Positions 9,034 to 18,392 of a DNA stretch of 58,826 bases are shown in pieces. The notes under the pieces are model-generated. The model ran no database searches. It was not told the DNA's origin and saw only the letters and a list, made by a program, of their open reading frames with translations. The position numbers were made by a program, and so were the translations under genes. Location: the NCBI GenBank assembly GCA_947253625.1, contig CAMYAB010000010.1:1-58826 (forward strand), written 5' to 3'. Position 1 is the stretch's first letter; each line of letters starts with the position of its first letter. Origin of the DNA: an uncultured Porphyromonadaceae bacterium (lineage in GTDB: Bacteria > Bacteroidota > Bacteroidia > Bacteroidales > Porphyromonadaceae).

Positions 9034-10560
9034 GTGGTACCACGAGTCCCCACCATACCGATTTCACGACCGCTGGATCGCCCGGCATTTGTGATCTTGG
9101 TGGCGTGTCTGCTGGGGCTTGGAATGCTCCACATGGCGTACCCCATCGCTATCTCGGCACCACTGGCATTGGTTGGGATGGGACTCTGTTTTTGGTCCAA
9201 GCGTTGGTCCGATGTGGGGGTGTTCATGCTGGTGTCTGTTGCTTTTTGGATCTATGCGGATGCCCGTACGACATGGCGTCGCGAGAGCCCGGTAGAGCAG
9301 CTCATACGGCAAGCGGTGGTGGATATTCACTATCCTGTGGAGACTCACTCCGGATCATCCATTCAGTACGATGCCGGACTCCGGGTGAAAGGGGGAGTGG
9401 AGCGTGTACTCCTCTCTACGGATGTCGTGGGTGCCGGCTACGGTGATCGGCTGGTCGCCGATGTCCGGCTCCGTCGTCTCTCCCCTGACAATAGCTACCG
9501 GCGATACCTACTGAGTGAGGGCTATGGTGCCCTGGGACGGATCGAGCGGATCTATCGTCTTGAGCAAGGAGGAGCGTCTTTTTCCCTCGTTGGCTGGGGA
9601 CGTAGGGTGCGCGCCCGGCTGATCAGCGACTTTGAGCAAGTCTCTGCTTCGGTGCTACGCCCGGAGGTGCGAGGTGTGACCTATGCTCTGGCACTGGGGG
9701 ATCGTAGCCAATTGCCCGTGGAGATCCGCGAGGGATTCAGGGATGCCGGTGTTGCCCATGTGCTGGCGGTGAGTGGGTACCACTTGGGGGTGATCTTTTT
9801 TCTCCTCTCATGGGTAGTCTCTCGTGCTTTGTGGCGGTGGCGCCATCGACAGCTACGCTATCTACTTCTCATGGGTGGAACACTGGGCTATACACTCCTA
9901 ACGGGGTGTTCGACGGCCACAGTACGTGCCTTTGTGATGAGTAGCCTGGTGTTGCTTGCCAGTCTGTTTGGCAGGCGTACGGACAAAGTACAACTTCTGA
10001 GTCTGACCCTCCTCATTTTCCTTATCCACGAGCCCATGTCGTACCTGAGTGTGGGGCTGATGCTGAGCGTCAGTGCGGTATGGGGTATCCTCACATTTCT
10101 GCCCCTCTTCCGGCAATTGATCACACCATCGATACCTCTCCTCTCTGCCTTGCGAGATGCGCTGTTTGTGTCCGTTTCGGCTCAGATCGGTGTGTTGCCG
10201 TTTCTTTTTCTCTTTTTTGGTCGCGCCAATCTAGGTGTTGTCTGGAGCAATATTCCACTAATGTACCTGAGTGCTTTGGCGATCCCGTATGGGTTGCTAC
10301 TGGTGGTCGTGGTCGGTGTGGTGGGTAGTATACCATCGTTTTTACTGGTGATACAGGGGTGGCTGGTGGAGGCTATGATCCGTGTCACTCAGTACTTCAG
10401 CATAGGGGCACCATACCTCTCGTCGACGGGAGAGATGGACCTCGTGCAGGTGGTACTCTACTACAGTGTGGTGCTGGTGATCTACCGCCTGGTGGCGAGC
10501 CAAATAAATGCCCGCACCCCGGCGCGCCATATTTTAGATGAAAAGGTAGGGCTGCATTAG
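9034..10560 (+). CDS. ComEC/Rec2-type DNA-uptake channel, short form
   Basis: A 508-residue polytopic membrane protein of the ComEC/Rec2 family, which forms the inner-membrane channel for single-stranded DNA in competence. After hydrophobic segments at about 12-70 comes a soluble OB-like region and then the competence domain, with signature YALALGDRSQLP...AHVLAVSGYHLGVIFFL at about 225-265 and about seven further membrane segments. The C-terminal metallo-beta-lactamase domain of full ComEC (700-800 residues) is absent. The start is GTG at 9034, 6 bp after the rpe stop, suggesting translational coupling. The 3' end overlaps trmN6 tail-to-tail by 27 bp. Confidence 0.88.
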   Translation: MVPRVPTIPISRPLDRPAFVILVACLLGLGMLHMAYPIAISAPLALVGMGLCFWSKRWSDVGVFMLVSVAFWIYADARTTWRRESPVEQLIRQAVVDIHYPVETHSGSSIQYDAGLRVKGGVERVLLSTDVVGAGYGDRLVADVRLRRLSPDNSYRRYLLSEGYGALGRIERIYRLEQGGASFSLVGWGRRVRARLISDFEQVSASVLRPEVRGVTYALALGDRSQLPVEIREGFRDAGVAHVLAVSGYHLGVIFFLLSWVVSRALWRWRHRQLRYLLLMGGTLGYTLLTGCSTATVRAFVMSSLVLLASLFGRRTDKVQLLSLTLLIFLIHEPMSYLSVGLMLSVSAVWGILTFLPLFRQLITPSIPLLSALRDALFVSVSAQIGVLPFLFLFFGRANLGVVWSNIPLMYLSALAIPYGLLLVVVVGVVGSIPSFLLVIQGWLVEAMIRVTQYFSIGAPYLSSTGEMDLVQVVLYYSVVLVIYRLVASQINARTPARHILDEKVGLH

Positions 10561-11247
10561 TCGCCGGTACTGCTCGGTATAGGTTCCGTCACGCTCGAGG
10601 ATGGTCAGGGTATCGACGAAGCAGTCGGCAGGGATGCGACGGTGCCAAAAGTGCACGGCACGCTTGGGGGCTTTGCCGACCACGGTCTGTACGTACAGTA
10701 CACCATGTAGTTGCAATCCATGCGGGCGTCCGTTTTGCTCAAAGTATGCAGTGGCATCGGTCGGCAGGATGAGGAGCAGGTAGCCATTGTGTGCCAGATC
10801 CTCTTCCACGCGTCCAAAAAGAGCGTTCGGAGTGAGCCGGCCGATGTGCTTGGCAAGCGCCATTCGGCTCCGGTCTGCCGCTGCCACTGGGGGATAGTAG
10901 GGAGGGTTGCTGACAATGAGGTCGTACGGATGGTCGGAGTGGTACTCCAGGTAGTCGCAGTGGTGCACAGCGATCCGCTTGCCAAAAGGGACCTGGCGGA
11001 CGTTGTGCTCAGCCTCTTGCACGGACTGTGGGTCGATCTCCAGTGCTGTGACCCCACACTCCAGCCTGCTTGCCAGCATGAGTGCGACAATGCCGGTACC
11101 GGTCCCGATATCCAGGATCCTTTTTGCACCATTTTGGTGAGCAAAAAGAGATGAGACAGCCCCTAGGATCAGCCCATCTGTGCCGACCTTGACCACCGAG
11201 TCCGTATGGCGGATCGCAAACTCCTTTAGCCGAAAAATCTCCGCCAT
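10534..11247 (-). CDS. trmN6: tRNA1(Val) (adenine37-N6)-methyltransferase
   Basis: A 237-residue class I SAM-dependent methyltransferase of the TrmN6/YfiC family, which methylates N6 of A37 in tRNA-Val. The SAM site ILDIGTGTGIVALMLASR is followed by the acidic residue in VTALEIDP. The catalytic N6-adenine motif NPPYYPP is present at about residue 115. The beginning LKEFAIRHTDSVVKVGTDG matches the family. It overlaps the end of the upstream glycosyltransferase gene by 22 bp, so the two are one transcription unit. Confidence 0.9.
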   Translation of the reverse strand: MAEIFRLKEFAIRHTDSVVKVGTDGLILGAVSSLFAHQNGAKRILDIGTGTGIVALMLASRLECGVTALEIDPQSVQEAEHNVRQVPFGKRIAVHHCDYLEYHSDHPYDLIVSNPPYYPPVAAADRSRMALAKHIGRLTPNALFGRVEEDLAHNGYLLLILPTDATAYFEQNGRPHGLQLHGVLYVQTVVGKAPKRAVHFWHRRIPADCFVDTLTILERDGTYTEQYRRLMQPYLFI

Positions 11248-13061
11248 ATCTCCTTGAGTTTTAGCAGACCCTTGGCGACCTTGTTATTCGTACGGATGTA
11301 GTAGCACTTGAGTATCCGGTAGGCTTGGGGGTCCTCCACCGGTTTCTCCTCCGGTGGGGTCGCATATATTGGATAGGGGCTCACGGGGGTGTGGTAGCGA
11401 TCATCGTTGGCGGAGTGGATGCCGGTGCCGTCAAAGCCTCTGTTGTTGACCATAGGTGGATAGGCATTGACACTCAGTTTGTCGTGGATCAATAGCGAGG
11501 CATGCCAGCGGATAGCCCACGAGTTGTTTTGCCCGAGTGTCTGTCGGCGTAGCATGCGACTAAATTTTTGGAAGCCTCCGTAGTCAAAATGTCCCTTGTA
11601 GTCAGCCTGAGGCAGTGCGTCCAACTGCCGGAGGAGCTTGAGCCCATCCTCCTCCCAGAGTGTCTGCCAGCGGTCACGCCAAGTAGCCCATCCCCAGCTA
11701 CCGGCAAAGCGAAGTAGGTGATTGGTGCGCAGACCTTGGTGAGCGTAGAAGGTGCCACCATGTATGTGCGCTATCTCGGGGTAGGGAGCATAGGTGTCCA
11801 GGCAGTCGTTTGCCCATCGTAGGAAGTAGGGCGACAGCTCGAGGTCATCCTCCAGCACAATGACCCTGTCGTGTCGCTCCAGTACACGCCCTACCCCCTC
11901 GGTCACGTTGCGTGCCAGCCCTCTATTGCTTGGCTGTAGCCAGATCGTCACCAGCGGCGATCTGTGGGCTTCGGCTTGGATGAGTGCTCGGACCTCCTCC
12001 GTGCCCTCCCCTCCGTCCGACAGGATATAGAGGGGGGTGGAGGGGGCCTCCGGCTGTCTCCAAAAGTCCGCCAATACCTTGCGTGTATGCTCCGGGCGGT
12101 TGTAGACGAGGAGCAACACCGGAGCGTAGCTCCCCTTTTGGTAGGTCCGCCTGAGTGCCTTTGGGTCGATTGGAGGGCGCGAAAGCCATAGGTTGATGGT
12201 TGGGCGGAGTTGCAGGAGTGCTTTGGCTTTTTTCAGGAAAAAAGTGTTGCGTTGGCGAACAGCCTTTGCCAGCAACCCACCTATTCCGTAGAGGTAGCGT
12301 CCGAGTGTTCCGTGAGCGGGGTTGGCAAACTCGGCCAAGTGGTACACGTAGTCGAGGTGGCGTTGCTTCTCGGGAGATCGGGTGCCGTTGGCCCGATAGT
12401 GTGTTCCACCCAAATCAGGAAAGTAGCCAATCTTCAGCCCCAGTGCTCGCACACGGTTGCAGTAGTCCAGATCCTCCCCATACTGAAAGAAAAAGGGGGC
12501 AAAGAGTCCGACACGCTGCAGTGCCGGCATAGGGATGTACCACAAGGCTGCGTTGACGAATGCGACGGGGCAAAAGGCGCGCCCGTTTGCTTTGGGGCAA
12601 TAGTGCCCAAATCCACTCTCCACCACCGTCTGATGCACGTCGGCATAGTGTACAGGTGTGGCGATACCTATGGTCGGATCTTGATCACAGCGATCGGCCA
12701 AAGTGCGAATGACCGAGGCAGTACAGACGGCATCTTGGTTGATCAGCATCACCCCTCTGTAGCCCTTGGCAACAGCATACTCCAGCCCGATGTTGTTGCC
12801 CATGCCGAACCCCAAGTTGGCAGGTCGCTCCAGCAGTGACACAAATGGGTAGGCCTCACGTACGAGAGCCGGAGTCCCATCCGAGGAGGCGTTGTCCACA
12901 ACCAGCAGCTCCACCCCCTCTCGATCCTCTACAAATGGTGCCAAGCACTTTGCTATCCACTCTCCGGCATTGTAGGTGACGATCAGAGCCAGTATGGTTG
13001 TCCTATTTTCCTTAGGCCGGGTGCCGGCAGGGCTGGTCTGTGATCCTAGTCGCTGGGTCAT
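11226..13061 (-). CDS. Two-domain glycosyltransferase (GT2 fused to a second GT)
   Basis: A 611-residue protein with two transferase modules. Residues about 20-260 form a GT-A domain of the rhamnosyltransferase/GT2 type (ILALIVTYNAGEWI, VVDNASSDGTP, LINQDAVC, FFQYGEDLDYCNR). Residues about 315-540 form a second GT-A-like domain (VLLLVYNRPEHTRKVL, ILSDGGEG, the DxD-like VIVLEDDLELSP, then WGWATWRDRW) resembling transferases annotated as GNT-I-like in Bacteroidota. No membrane anchor is evident. Such proteins usually build surface polysaccharide or LPS O-antigen, but here the neighbours are trmN6 and typA rather than a polysaccharide cluster. Donor and acceptor sugars are unknown. Confidence 0.87.
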   Translation of the reverse strand: MTQRLGSQTSPAGTRPKENRTTILALIVTYNAGEWIAKCLAPFVEDREGVELLVVDNASSDGTPALVREAYPFVSLLERPANLGFGMGNNIGLEYAVAKGYRGVMLINQDAVCTASVIRTLADRCDQDPTIGIATPVHYADVHQTVVESGFGHYCPKANGRAFCPVAFVNAALWYIPMPALQRVGLFAPFFFQYGEDLDYCNRVRALGLKIGYFPDLGGTHYRANGTRSPEKQRHLDYVYHLAEFANPAHGTLGRYLYGIGGLLAKAVRQRNTFFLKKAKALLQLRPTINLWLSRPPIDPKALRRTYQKGSYAPVLLLVYNRPEHTRKVLADFWRQPEAPSTPLYILSDGGEGTEEVRALIQAEAHRSPLVTIWLQPSNRGLARNVTEGVGRVLERHDRVIVLEDDLELSPYFLRWANDCLDTYAPYPEIAHIHGGTFYAHQGLRTNHLLRFAGSWGWATWRDRWQTLWEEDGLKLLRQLDALPQADYKGHFDYGGFQKFSRMLRRQTLGQNNSWAIRWHASLLIHDKLSVNAYPPMVNNRGFDGTGIHSANDDRYHTPVSPYPIYATPPEEKPVEDPQAYRILKCYYIRTNNKVAKGLLKLKEIWRRFFG

Positions 13062-13111
13062 GGAGGTTGTTGGCTCTCCGCCGAGTCGTGTTTCTCTCTC
13101 CCTCGGAAAAT

Positions 13112-14920
13112 TTAGCGAGCGGCGCGCTTACGATCGTTTTCGGAGAGGAGTATTTTGCGCATACGCATCTGGTGAGGTGTCACCTCCACGTACTCATCCT
13201 CCTTGATGTACTCCAGTGCATCCTCCAGCGAAAAGCGTACCGGTGGGGCCAGTATCACCTTGTCGTCCGATCCACTGGCCCGCATGTTGGTCAGTTTCTT
13301 GGCCTTGCAGACATTTACCGCCAGGTCATTATCCTTGGTATGCTCGCCCACAATCTCGCCCTCATAGACCTCCTCACCGGGTTCGATGAAGAAGCGTCCT
13401 CTACTCTGGAGGTTATTCAGGGCATAGGCATAGGCCTGTCCGCCCTCTAGGGCTATGATCGACCCATTGGTCCGTGAGGGTATCTCCCCTTTCCAAGGCT
13501 CAAAGTCCAAGAAGCGGTGCGAGACTATGGCCTCTCCACTGCTGGCCGTGAGTGCTTGGTTGTTGAGGCCGATGATCCCTCTGGAGGGGATCTTGAATTG
13601 CAGGATCACCCGGTCGTTCTTGGTGTCCATCATGGTCATCTCCCCCTTGCGCTTGGTGACGATATCTATGATCTTGCTAGAGCTCTCCTCGGGTACGCTT
13701 ACGGTCAGCTCCTCTATTGGCTCATGCTTCACCCCATTGATCTCCTTGATGATGACCTGTGGTTGTCCCACTTGGAGCTCATACCCCTCACGTCTCATGG
13801 ACTCGATGAGGATCGAGAGGTGCAGCACACCGCGACCATAGACCAGCCACGAGTCCGCTGAGTCTGTATCCTTTACCCTCAGTGCCAAGTTTTTGTCCAG
13901 CTCACGCATTAGGCGATCGTGGAGGTGACGAGAGGTGACAAACTTGCCATCTTTGCCAAAAAAGGGAGAGTTGTTGATCGTGAAGAGCATACTCATCGTA
14001 GGCTCATCCACGGCAATCGTCGGCAGTGCCTCGGGGCAAGAGCTGTCGGCTATTGTCTCACCGATCTCAAAGTTCTCCAGCCCCACCACGGCGCATATAT
14101 CGCCACAGTGCACCTCACTCACCTTGCTGCGACCCAGCCCTTCAAAGATATCCAGCTCCTTGATCTTGCAGTTGTGAAAAGAGCCATCTCTGCTGATGAG
14201 TGTGATGTTTTGCCCCTCCTTGAGGGTACCTCTGTGCACACGGCCCACAGCGATACGGCCCACATAGGTCGAGTAGTCGAGGGAGGTGATCAGCATCTGT
14301 GCCGGCCCCTCCAGCATAGGAGGCTCCGGGATATACTTGATGATCGCATCCAGCAGATCGGTGATATCCTCCTTGGGTTGGCGCCAGTCGGTCGACATCC
14401 AGCCTTGCTTGGCCGAGCCATAGATGGTCGGGAAGTCCAGCTGATCCTCAGTGGCGTCGAGATTAAACATCAGGTCAAATACCTGCTCCTGCACCTCGTC
14501 GGGGCGACAATTCTCCTTATCCACCTTATTCACCACGACGATAGGCTTCAGCCCCATCTCTATCGCTTTGCCGAGGACAAAACGGGTCTGAGGCATCGGA
14601 CCCTCAAAGGCATCCACCAGCAGCAGACAGCCGTCCGCCATATTGAGCACACGCTCCACCTCACCCCCAAAGTCGGCGTGCCCCGGTGTGTCGATGATGT
14701 TGATCTTGTAGTCATTGTACCGGATCGAGACATTCTTGGAGAGGATCGTTATCCCTCGCTCTCGCTCCAGGTCATTGTTGTCCAGTACCTGCTCGAGTTG
14801 TTCGCTGGGGTCTCTGAAGAGCTTGCCAGCTTGTAGCATACGGTCCACCAAGGAGGTCTTGCCGTGGTCGACGTGTGCAATGATCGCGATATTACGTATT
14901 TTCTGCATTGAGGGATTCAT
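13112..14920 (-). CDS. typA: Ribosome-associated GTPase BipA/TypA
   Basis: A 602-residue translational GTPase that binds the 70S ribosome and affects 50S assembly and stress growth. The G motifs are clear: AHVDHGKTSLVDRML (G1), the switch region with RERGITILSK (G2), DTPGHADFGGEVERVL (G3), NKVDKENCRPDEV (G4) and a G5 region. EF-G-like domains II, III and V follow, with the BipA-specific C-terminal domain (RMRKILLSENDRKRAAR). The start may be ATG 14920 or ATG 14908 (MQKIRN), which better fits the family. It is divergent from the TonB receptor gene. Confidence 0.96.
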   Translation of the reverse strand: MNPSMQKIRNIAIIAHVDHGKTSLVDRMLQAGKLFRDPSEQLEQVLDNNDLERERGITILSKNVSIRYNDYKINIIDTPGHADFGGEVERVLNMADGCLLLVDAFEGPMPQTRFVLGKAIEMGLKPIVVVNKVDKENCRPDEVQEQVFDLMFNLDATEDQLDFPTIYGSAKQGWMSTDWRQPKEDITDLLDAIIKYIPEPPMLEGPAQMLITSLDYSTYVGRIAVGRVHRGTLKEGQNITLISRDGSFHNCKIKELDIFEGLGRSKVSEVHCGDICAVVGLENFEIGETIADSSCPEALPTIAVDEPTMSMLFTINNSPFFGKDGKFVTSRHLHDRLMRELDKNLALRVKDTDSADSWLVYGRGVLHLSILIESMRREGYELQVGQPQVIIKEINGVKHEPIEELTVSVPEESSSKIIDIVTKRKGEMTMMDTKNDRVILQFKIPSRGIIGLNNQALTASSGEAIVSHRFLDFEPWKGEIPSRTNGSIIALEGGQAYAYALNNLQSRGRFFIEPGEEVYEGEIVGEHTKDNDLAVNVCKAKKLTNMRASGSDDKVILAPPVRFSLEDALEYIKEDEYVEVTPHQMRMRKILLSENDRKRAAR

Positions 14921-14963
14921 CTATTATTGGTCCAAGAGTTGGTCCGATCGGCCAACTTCGGCA

Positions 14964-14971
14964 CAAAGGTA
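14964..14971 (-). promoter_or_regulatory. Candidate -7 box of typA
   Basis: TACCTTTG on the minus strand lies 43 nt upstream of ATG 14920. No TTG is seen at the ideal distance, so this is a partial promoter match. Confidence 0.45.
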
Positions 14972-15107
14972 CCAAAAAGGAAAGCAACGAAGCAGACCAC
15001 CCTCACACAACTCGCACCCATAGGCCTCCACCGCAGAATGGCACCCTGCCAACATATTGGTACTCAACCTTTCCAATCGTACCTATATATGGGTAAAATC
15101 GGTAATT

Positions 15108-15141
15108 TTTGGGGCTTTTTTGGGAATTAGACGTACCTTTG
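15108..15141 (+). promoter_or_regulatory. Candidate promoter of the TonB receptor gene
   Basis: TTTG (15108-15111), a 22-nt gap and TACCTTTG (15134-15141). The spacer is slightly long. The predicted leader is about 55 nt before ATG 15203. The rest of 14921-15202 shows no gene. Confidence 0.5.
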
Positions 15142-15202
15142 GCCACGAAATACAGATACATCATGTACACAACACAACCAACACTGACTTTCACAAAAAT
15201 AC

Positions 15203-17845
15203 ATGCAATCCATTTTATCTAAAAAGGTTCTTGCTTTTTCCAAAATAGCCACCCTGCTCATCGCACTATTTGCCTTCCTGCTCTCCGGACAGGCAATAGC
15301 CGGATCGCCACTTGCCACCGTTCAGGTCAAGGATGGAGACTTGGTCGGACACGTGGTGGACAAAAACACCAATGAGTACCTATCCGGTATCACGATCTAC
15401 CTCAAGGGGACACCACACGGTGCCACCACCGATGCCTCCGGACACTACTTCCTCCGCAACCTCCGGGCCGGCAAGTACACCATCGTGATGCAGGGTGTCG
15501 GCTACAAGACCCAAGAAAAGACAGTCACGCTACGGGCGGGTGTCTCCTTGGAGGTCAACTTTGAGGCCGAGGAGGATGTCCTGAGCCTAGAGGAGGTCGT
15601 CGTCTCCTCCAATAGGCAGCGCACCCTGCGCAAGCTGGCCCCCACACTGGTCAGCGTCCTCGACGACCATGTATTCAAGATCACCAACGCTGTCAGCCTC
15701 TCCCAAGGACTGACCTTCCAGCCCGGACTTCGTGTCGAAAACAACTGCCAAAACTGTGGCTTCTCCCAAGTCCGTATCAATGGCCTCGACGGTCGCTACT
15801 CCCAGATCCTCATCGACTCCCGTCCATCATTTAGCGCACTGGCCGGAATCTACGGACTTGAGCAAATCCCTGCCAACATGATCGACCGCGTGGAGGTCGT
15901 GCGTGGCGGAGGATCAGCCCTCTACGGCTCCAACGCCATAGCCGGAGTCGTCAACATCATCACCAAGGAGCCGGAGTACAATAGCTTTCACTTCCGCGAA
16001 AACCTCACCATGCTCGGTGGACGGGTACCCGACAATGCGGTCAGCTTTTGTGGCACCGTGGTGGGTGCAGATGGCCGGATCGGTGGCATGATCTTTGGAC
16101 AAAATAGGATACGCCGGCCGTGGGATGCCAATGGCGACGGATTTAGCGAACTTGGGCTAAACAAAAACAACTCACTCGGAGGGCGACTCTTTTTCCGCCC
16201 CACAGGGCAAGACCGGCTCAGCGTCGAGACCCACTTCATCCAAGAGTATAGGCGAGGCGGAGACCACTTCGACCTCCCCGACCAATACGCCTCCGTCTCC
16301 GAGCGACTCGAGCACAACGTGTACAGTGGCAACGCCAACTACTCTCACAGATCCGAGGACGGCACCGGACTGCTCCAGATCTACGGCTCCGGACAGGTCG
16401 TCGTGAGAGACAGCTACTATGGAGGTGTGGGAGACGAAAACCTAGGCAGCCTGGGGCACCTCCCCTCTGTGGCTGAGGAGGGCAACTATGTACCCGGGAT
16501 CAACTTTGGCAAGACCACAGGGCAGACCTACGTCGCCGGGCTTCAGTGGAACAAAGACCTTGGCCATCTACTCTTCATGCCCGCCAAGCTACTACTCGGC
16601 ACCGAATACTCCTACGACGGCCTGCACGACATCATGCCCGTCCGGCAGTGGATACCCGATGACACCGGCAAGGCAACCCTCTACCCGCCCACGATACAGC
16701 ACCTGCATGTCGTATCGCAGATAGCACAGTTCGAGTGGACCGACGACCGCTGGACCATCCTCTTGGGAGGGCGTCTCGACGAGCACTCCATGGTCCGCAA
16801 CAGCAAGGGCCAGCTCAAGCCCGTGTTTAGCCCACGAGCCACTCTGAGGTTCAACCCCCTCAGCAACATCAGCCTGCGCCTAGCCTACGCCAAGGGCTTC
16901 CGCGCTCCACAGCTATTCGACGAAGACCTACACGTCAATATCGTCGGTGGGGAGTCGCAACGCATACACAACCGCCCCAACCTCAAGCCCGAAAACAGCC
17001 ACAGCCTATCGGCCAGTGCAGACATGTACTTCACCCTCGGACAGGTACAGACCAACCTCCTCGTAGAGGGATTTTACACCCGGCTCAACGATGCCTTCAC
17101 CACCAACGAAGTCGGGTCCAAGGATGGCTACATCATCTACGAGCGCATCAATGGCTCCGGAGCAAAAGTGGCCGGGCTCAACATCGAAGCCAAAGCCGCC
17201 GTCAGCCACCTGATGATCCAAGGCGGACTCACCCTACAGACCGCCATGTGGGATCAACCACAGGAGTGGGGCAAGCGAGCACGACTGGCCGACGAAGCCA
17301 CCGGGGCAGAACCCCGTGAGATCAACACCCTGAAAGACAATGGACCCGAAAAGCTCACCGGATTTGCCAAAGATGCCAACGGTGCCTACGAGGAGGTCCC
17401 GATGTCGACCCGCCACTACCTACGCACACCCGACCTATACGGCTACCTCACCCTACAGTACACCCCCACACACCAACTCACACTCAGCACGACGCTCAAC
17501 TACACAGGCTCCATGTACGCACCACACATGATCGAGTGCGGAAGGATGGCCGCACTGGTCGACAGAGACCTCGTCAAGAGAGGCAAGCGCCAAGCCACCG
17601 GCACCGATGCCGCACCGAGGTGGGACCGGCTCGAGCGCACCCCATCATTCGTAGAGCTGGGCGCAAAGGTGTCCTACGACTTCAGGGTCTTCAACTCCTC
17701 CACCATTCAGGTCTATGTGGGAGCCAACAACCTCCTCAACTCGATCCAAAAAGACTTTGACCTCAATGGCGCACGCGACAGTGCATACGTATTCGGACCC
17801 TCACAACCCCGAAGCTACTACGTCGGGCTCGCAATGGATATATGA
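15203..17845 (+). CDS. TonB-dependent outer-membrane receptor with carboxypeptidase-like N-domain
   Basis: An 880-residue outer-membrane active transporter. A signal peptide (about 1-34, ending GQAIAG) precedes a CarboxypepD_reg-like beta-sandwich (GDLVGHVVDKNTNEYLSGI, about 47-130). The plug domain follows (about 140-255), with VRINGLDGRYSQILIDSRP and the classic VEVVRGGGSALYGSNAIAGV. A 22-strand barrel then carries a FRAP-like box (YAKGFRAPQLFDEDLH) and RPNLKPENS, and ends with an aromatic-rich beta signal (SYYVGLAMDI). The plug holds a Cys pair (ENNCQNCGF). The substrate is not identifiable; metal complexes, cobalamin or haem are possible. No SusD partner is adjacent, so a glycan role is unlikely. 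It ends in the terminator at 17954-17996. Confidence 0.9.
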   Translation: MQSILSKKVLAFSKIATLLIALFAFLLSGQAIAGSPLATVQVKDGDLVGHVVDKNTNEYLSGITIYLKGTPHGATTDASGHYFLRNLRAGKYTIVMQGVGYKTQEKTVTLRAGVSLEVNFEAEEDVLSLEEVVVSSNRQRTLRKLAPTLVSVLDDHVFKITNAVSLSQGLTFQPGLRVENNCQNCGFSQVRINGLDGRYSQILIDSRPSFSALAGIYGLEQIPANMIDRVEVVRGGGSALYGSNAIAGVVNIITKEPEYNSFHFRENLTMLGGRVPDNAVSFCGTVVGADGRIGGMIFGQNRIRRPWDANGDGFSELGLNKNNSLGGRLFFRPTGQDRLSVETHFIQEYRRGGDHFDLPDQYASVSERLEHNVYSGNANYSHRSEDGTGLLQIYGSGQVVVRDSYYGGVGDENLGSLGHLPSVAEEGNYVPGINFGKTTGQTYVAGLQWNKDLGHLLFMPAKLLLGTEYSYDGLHDIMPVRQWIPDDTGKATLYPPTIQHLHVVSQIAQFEWTDDRWTILLGGRLDEHSMVRNSKGQLKPVFSPRATLRFNPLSNISLRLAYAKGFRAPQLFDEDLHVNIVGGESQRIHNRPNLKPENSHSLSASADMYFTLGQVQTNLLVEGFYTRLNDAFTTNEVGSKDGYIIYERINGSGAKVAGLNIEAKAAVSHLMIQGGLTLQTAMWDQPQEWGKRARLADEATGAEPREINTLKDNGPEKLTGFAKDANGAYEEVPMSTRHYLRTPDLYGYLTLQYTPTHQLTLSTTLNYTGSMYAPHMIECGRMAALVDRDLVKRGKRQATGTDAAPRWDRLERTPSFVELGAKVSYDFRVFNSSTIQVYVGANNLLNSIQKDFDLNGARDSAYVFGPSQPRSYYVGLAMDI

Positions 17846-17953
17846 TCGCACACAGCAGGGCCATGTGCGACCAATGATGCCACACGGTAGCCACATGATT
17901 GTGACCAAGTGATAAGAATTCTATTTTTTGTTTGTTTTTAGTTTTTAGTGAGG

Positions 17954-17996
17954 ATGCCCCCCGCAGACGTGAAGTCTACGGGGGGCATTGTTTTTT
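17954..17996 (+). terminator. Terminator of the TonB receptor gene
   Basis: A long stem (ATGCCCCCCGCAGAC against AGTCTACGGGGGGCAT, about 15 bp with one mismatch) has a GTGA-type loop and the tail TGTTTTTTGG. It lies 109 bp after the stop codon. Confidence 0.88.
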
Positions 17997-18130
17997 GGAG
18001 GGAGAGAGGGGCTTTTTGCCCAAAATCATTCCGACACCTTTGTGGCAAAATCCTCCCTGCCGAGACATTCCCCCAAAAGGCAAAAAACAGGTGATTTTTG
18101 GGGTCAAAAAAGACTTTGGGGGGGGACGCT

Positions 18131-18264
18131 GATAATCAAGTACTTGCAATAAGCCTCGAGTTTCACGGATAGAAGCGATCTATTTCACGGATAAAAGCAA
18201 AAGTTTTCACGGATAGAAGCGATCGATTAGACGGATAGAAGAAATATTGACCACCGATAGAAGC
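18131..18264 (+). repeat. 22-bp array element, copy 2
   Basis: GATAATC starts at 18131 and the first unit 33 bp later. Units start at 18164, 18186 (variant ATAAAAG), 18208, the cap at 18230 (TTAGACGGATAGAAGAAA) and a fifth unit at 18252 (CACCGATAGAAGC), at an exact 22-bp period. About 45 bp before the leader lies GATTTTTGGGGTCAAAAAAG, nearly the same as in copy 3. It is downstream of and co-oriented with the TonB receptor gene and its terminator. The interval 17846-18392 holds only this element, the terminator and a promoter. Confidence 0.94.
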
Positions 18265-18314
18265 CCGCCTCCAAAGCCCCCCCAAAAAGGAGCTAAAGTC
18301 ACCCGATGAAGAGT

Positions 18315-18346
18315 TTTGGAAAATTCCGGAAAGTTGGTTATCTTTC
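18315..18346 (+). promoter_or_regulatory. Candidate promoter of the DUF349 gene
   Basis: TTTG (18315-18318), a 20-nt gap and TATCTTTC (18339-18346), one mismatch from TAnnTTTG. The start would be about 40 nt before ATG 18393. Confidence 0.55.
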
Positions 18347-18392
18347 AGGGTGGAATAGACATTTTACAACACACCAATCATACAACTGAGCT

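Noticed and set aside
13919..14836. Plus-strand frame (305 codons) opposite typA
   Set aside because: TypA has all G motifs on the minus strand; the antisense frame is His/Leu rich and featureless.
17932..18132. Short plus-strand frame between the TonB receptor and copy 2
   Set aside because: It spans the terminator hairpin and a low-complexity stretch, with no conserved features.
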